Positions 62,346 to 64,000 of a stretch of DNA of 64,000 bases are shown piece after piece. Position 1 is the first letter of the stretch. Each line of letters starts with the position of its first letter. This DNA is from Lachnospira sp. UBA3790 (GTDB lineage Bacteria > Bacillota > Clostridia > Lachnospirales > Lachnospiraceae). The stretch spans positions 757,495-821,494 of the forward strand of contig DFEY01000003.1 in the NCBI GenBank assembly GCA_002369135.1. The letters run 5' to 3'. The notes under the pieces are model-generated. The model was not told the origin of the DNA and did no database searches. It was given only the letters and a program-made list of their open reading frames with translations. The position numbers and the translations under genes were made by a program.

Positions 62346-63092
62346 CTAAACTCTCCTAATGGTCTCGTATGCTATGTCGGCTGCTTCTTTGGAAATATCA
62401 CAGCCCATTTTGTATAATGGAGTCTCGCTAAGCACTTCCTCCATATTGGACAATGCTTTGTCCATATATTCTTCTAGGGTAAGTTTTCTAGTAGTCTGTT
62501 TAAAAAACTTTGGAATAGCATCCTTTACATTTTCAGGCTCTATCCAATTTTTCTCACTTCTCTCAAGGAAAACTATAGCACCTAGTTTTGCTTTCGCATT
62601 TTTATTTGTGTTGTGCTTTCCACACCAAGGTGTGCCATACACATACCACTGTCCATCTATTTTTCTGATGGCTGGCTTGTCATCGTTTATAACAAATGCT
62701 TTGTCGCCAAACTTTTCAAGCCATAGATTTGTGTGTGTGGATTTTCCCATTCCACTGTCAGCCGAAAATAGATAAGCGTATCCATCCACTACTACAGCCG
62801 ACGAATGAAGCATTAGGCCTTCGTAACCAAGCAATAATCTATGAAAATATTCTCCCGTATAAACATACTCCATATCTTCATACGTAGCACCTTGTGGAAA
62901 TTCACTTTTGTTTTCCTCGTAGTAATTTGAGTCAAAGATTATTTCAATGTCAGGCTCGTCCCACTCAGTCTTTGCCAAATAGTCTTTGGCCAACTCTCTA
63001 GTTCTATCAAAGTAAGTGGTCATCAATATCTTTAGGCCTGCTATTTCATATTTAGCTGTAAACTCATGTATTTCAGCCACACAAAACTCCAT
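62346..63092 (-). CDS. HPr-kinase-like P-loop protein
   Basis: A protein of about 248 residues with an HprK/PEP-carboxykinase-like fold: LHSSAVVVDG (His96 region), P-loop SADSGMGKST (110-119), VINDDKPAIR and GTPWCGKHN. Related proteins occur with PqqD in RiPP clusters, where some phosphorylate lasso peptides. The best ribosome site (GGAG) fits a GTG at codon 5 (63080) rather than the ATG at 63092, which overlaps it. It follows a hairpin after the tyrosine-kinase gene, so expression may rely on read-through. The substrate is unknown. Confidence 0.82.
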   Translation of the reverse strand: MEFCVAEIHEFTAKYEIAGLKILMTTYFDRTRELAKDYLAKTEWDEPDIEIIFDSNYYEENKSEFPQGATYEDMEYVYTGEYFHRLLLGYEGLMLHSSAVVVDGYAYLFSADSGMGKSTHTNLWLEKFGDKAFVINDDKPAIRKIDGQWYVYGTPWCGKHNTNKNAKAKLGAIVFLERSEKNWIEPENVKDAIPKFFKQTTRKLTLEEYMDKALSNMEEVLSETPLYKMGCDISKEAADIAYETIRRV

Positions 63093-63106
63093 CTTCCACT
63101 AATAGT

Positions 63107-63136
63107 CAAAAACACCTATGCGGTTAAAACATAGGC
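63107..63136 (-). terminator. Weak terminator after the capsule tyrosine-kinase gene
   Basis: CCTATG (63115-63120) pairs with CATAGG (63130-63135) around CGGTTAAAA, with Ts on the minus strand. The stem is short, so partial read-through into the HPr-kinase-like gene is plausible. Confidence 0.65.
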
Positions 63137-63153
63137 ATCTTTGATATTAATAA

Positions 63154-63873
63154 TTATTTGTAATAGTTTTCTGAACCGTATCCATAACCGTAGCCGCGCT
63201 TGTAGTATTTGCCATAATATCCACTGTAATAAGCACCCTTACCGTCTGGATCCACCTTATTAAGCACTGCACCTAATAATCTACATCCTGATTTCTTAAG
63301 CTGTTCAATCTGCTTTTGAACATATTTGTAACTAACGTTAGCCTGTGAAATTAGGAAAATTACACCATCTGTCTGCTGTGCCACGATAGCTGGGTCAATT
63401 ACCTGTCCAATAGGTGGTGTATCAATAATTACATAATCATATGCATTTCTTGTAAGTCTAAGCATCTCTGTAAATCTTTCATTATCAAGTAACTCCGCTG
63501 GGTTTGGAGGAACTGGGCCAGATAGAATCATATCAAGGTTATCGATATTTGTTCTGTATCTAATACTGTCTAGTCTCTCCACTCCTGAAAGATAATGTGT
63601 TAGACCCTTAATTGCTTTGTTGATTTTGTAACGTCCAATCAAAACTGATTTTCTAAGGTCGGCATCGATAAATAATACTTTACTTCCACCTTCAGCCATT
63701 GAAACAGCTAGGTTAAATGCCACCATTGATTTTCCTTCGTTAGGAACTGAGCTAGTTAGTGAAATAAGTTTTACATCATCACCACAGAATTGGACATTAG
63801 TTCTAAGTGTCTTATATGCTTCTCTAGTCTTAAAATCTAAATCAGATATTTTCTCTAAATTAATATTTAACAT
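63154..63873 (-). CDS. Bacterial tyrosine kinase of capsule/EPS synthesis (CpsD/CapB type)
   Basis: A 239-residue BY-kinase that with its membrane partner controls polysaccharide polymerisation. Walker A-like SSVPNEGKSMVAFN, Walker A' VLFIDADLRKS, Walker B YVIIDTPPIG. The C-terminus is a dense Tyr/Gly cluster (YYSGYYGKYYKRGYGYGYG), the expected autophosphorylation tail. Its partner gene ends 6 bp upstream. The rest of the polysaccharide cluster presumably lies beyond the window's right edge. Confidence 0.93.
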   Translation of the reverse strand: MLNINLEKISDLDFKTREAYKTLRTNVQFCGDDVKLISLTSSVPNEGKSMVAFNLAVSMAEGGSKVLFIDADLRKSVLIGRYKINKAIKGLTHYLSGVERLDSIRYRTNIDNLDMILSGPVPPNPAELLDNERFTEMLRLTRNAYDYVIIDTPPIGQVIDPAIVAQQTDGVIFLISQANVSYKYVQKQIEQLKKSGCRLLGAVLNKVDPDGKGAYYSGYYGKYYKRGYGYGYGSENYYK

Positions 63874-63879
63874 ATGACC

Positions 63880-64000
63880 TTACTCCTTTCCCTCTGTGGT
63901 ATCATCATCCGATGAATCCTTTTTCTTTGTGCTTCCATAGCCATAGCCGTAACCATATCCATAACCATAGCCTTTGCTTCTTGAACTCTTAAGCGGAATA
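63880..64000 (-). CDS. Wzz/CpsC-like chain-length protein (partial, C-terminal tail only)
   Basis: Only the last 39 residues are visible: PLKSSRSK, then six Gly-Tyr repeats, then GSTKKKDSSDDDTTEGKE and a stop. Position immediately upstream of the BY-kinase gene implies the cognate membrane activator. The Gly-Tyr run mirrors the tyrosine-rich tail of the kinase, which is unusual for a Wzz-type protein. GAAAGGAG within its end serves the kinase start. Confidence 0.65.
   Translation of the reverse strand, partial: IPLKSSRSKGYGYGYGYGYGYGSTKKKDSSDDDTTEGKE

Noticed and set aside
60313..63092. Complete lasso-peptide gene cluster
   Set aside because: PqqD-like, kinase-like and exporter genes are present, but no precursor, B2 protease or asparagine-synthetase-like cyclase is visible in the window.
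63093..63153. RiPP precursor peptide between the tyrosine-kinase and HPr-kinase-like genes
   Set aside because: The gap is 61 bp and is taken up by a terminator hairpin; no open frame with a ribosome site fits.

Overview
The window comes from a low-GC, anaerobic, butyrate-forming Firmicute, most likely a gut or rumen Lachnospiraceae of the Coprococcus/Butyrivibrio kind. This is inferred from: a complete thl-crt-hbd-bcd-etfB-etfA operon plus ptb-buk; strong AGGAGG-type ribosome sites; lipoteichoic acid synthase and CapA-type envelope genes; a gut-type beta-glucuronidase; and lysine-rich surface proteins. No rRNA, CRISPR array, insertion sequence, integrase or phage gene was seen. One tRNA (Arg, anticodon CCG) is present. 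Most genes lie on the minus strand.

Layout. 1-2.2 kb: start of gap, a rhomboid protease and a histidinol phosphatase. 2.3-7.3 kb: a minus-strand operon with a heterodimeric ABC exporter, a CapA-like lipoprotein and GtrA. 7.4-9.5 kb: ptb and buk, the last two steps to butyrate with ATP gain. 9.5-12.6 kb: a small membrane protein and a secreted GH16 beta-glucanase. 12.8-19 kb: the butyrate operon, with a near-consensus Rex site upstream, so it is probably under NADH/NAD+ control. 19-22.7 kb: a secreted papain-like protease and a DUF975 protein, with ilvE behind. 23.8-31.3 kb: ligA, a pseudouridine synthase, a bitopic protein, tRNA-Arg, a DUF5688-like gene, bipA and yigZ. 31.4-41.4 kb: class A PBP, beta-glucuronidase, gdhA, a PutP-type symporter and an LTA synthase. 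41.5-53.7 kb: a long minus-strand operon (multidrug-export-like protein, small membrane protein, rarA, an 1179-residue protein, a degenerate Hsp70, a TPR protein, valS, a 47-codon gene, a zinc-ribbon/TPR membrane protein). 53.8-60.3 kb: clpB, two VanZ-like genes, hisC and glmM. 60.3-64 kb: an ABC transporter, a PqqD-like protein and an HPr-kinase-like protein, downstream of a capsule tyrosine kinase and its membrane partner (partial).

Three things stand out. (1) Three convergent gene pairs (hisK/gtrA, pbp/gus, putP/ltaS) are separated by long imperfect palindromes whose arms reach the stop codons or last codons of the flanking genes. Two of these share a 19-nt loop at 16 of 19 positions although their stems differ, and arm words recur in the third. 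A multi-hairpin structure of similar build follows bipA. This looks like an uncharacterised palindromic repeat or structured-RNA family. (2) The operon at 41.5-51.4 kb encodes what looks like a non-canonical chaperone or scaffold system: a pseudo-ATPase Hsp70 with a substrate-binding-like C-terminus, two TPR proteins and a giant partner, co-transcribed with valS. (3) A PqqD/HPr-kinase-like/ABC trio resembles lasso or other RiPP machinery, but has no visible precursor or maturase.

All calls rest on reading the sequence and on remembered family motifs; no database search was run. Where a better-placed ribosome site exists I moved the start codon downstream of the longest open frame and say so.
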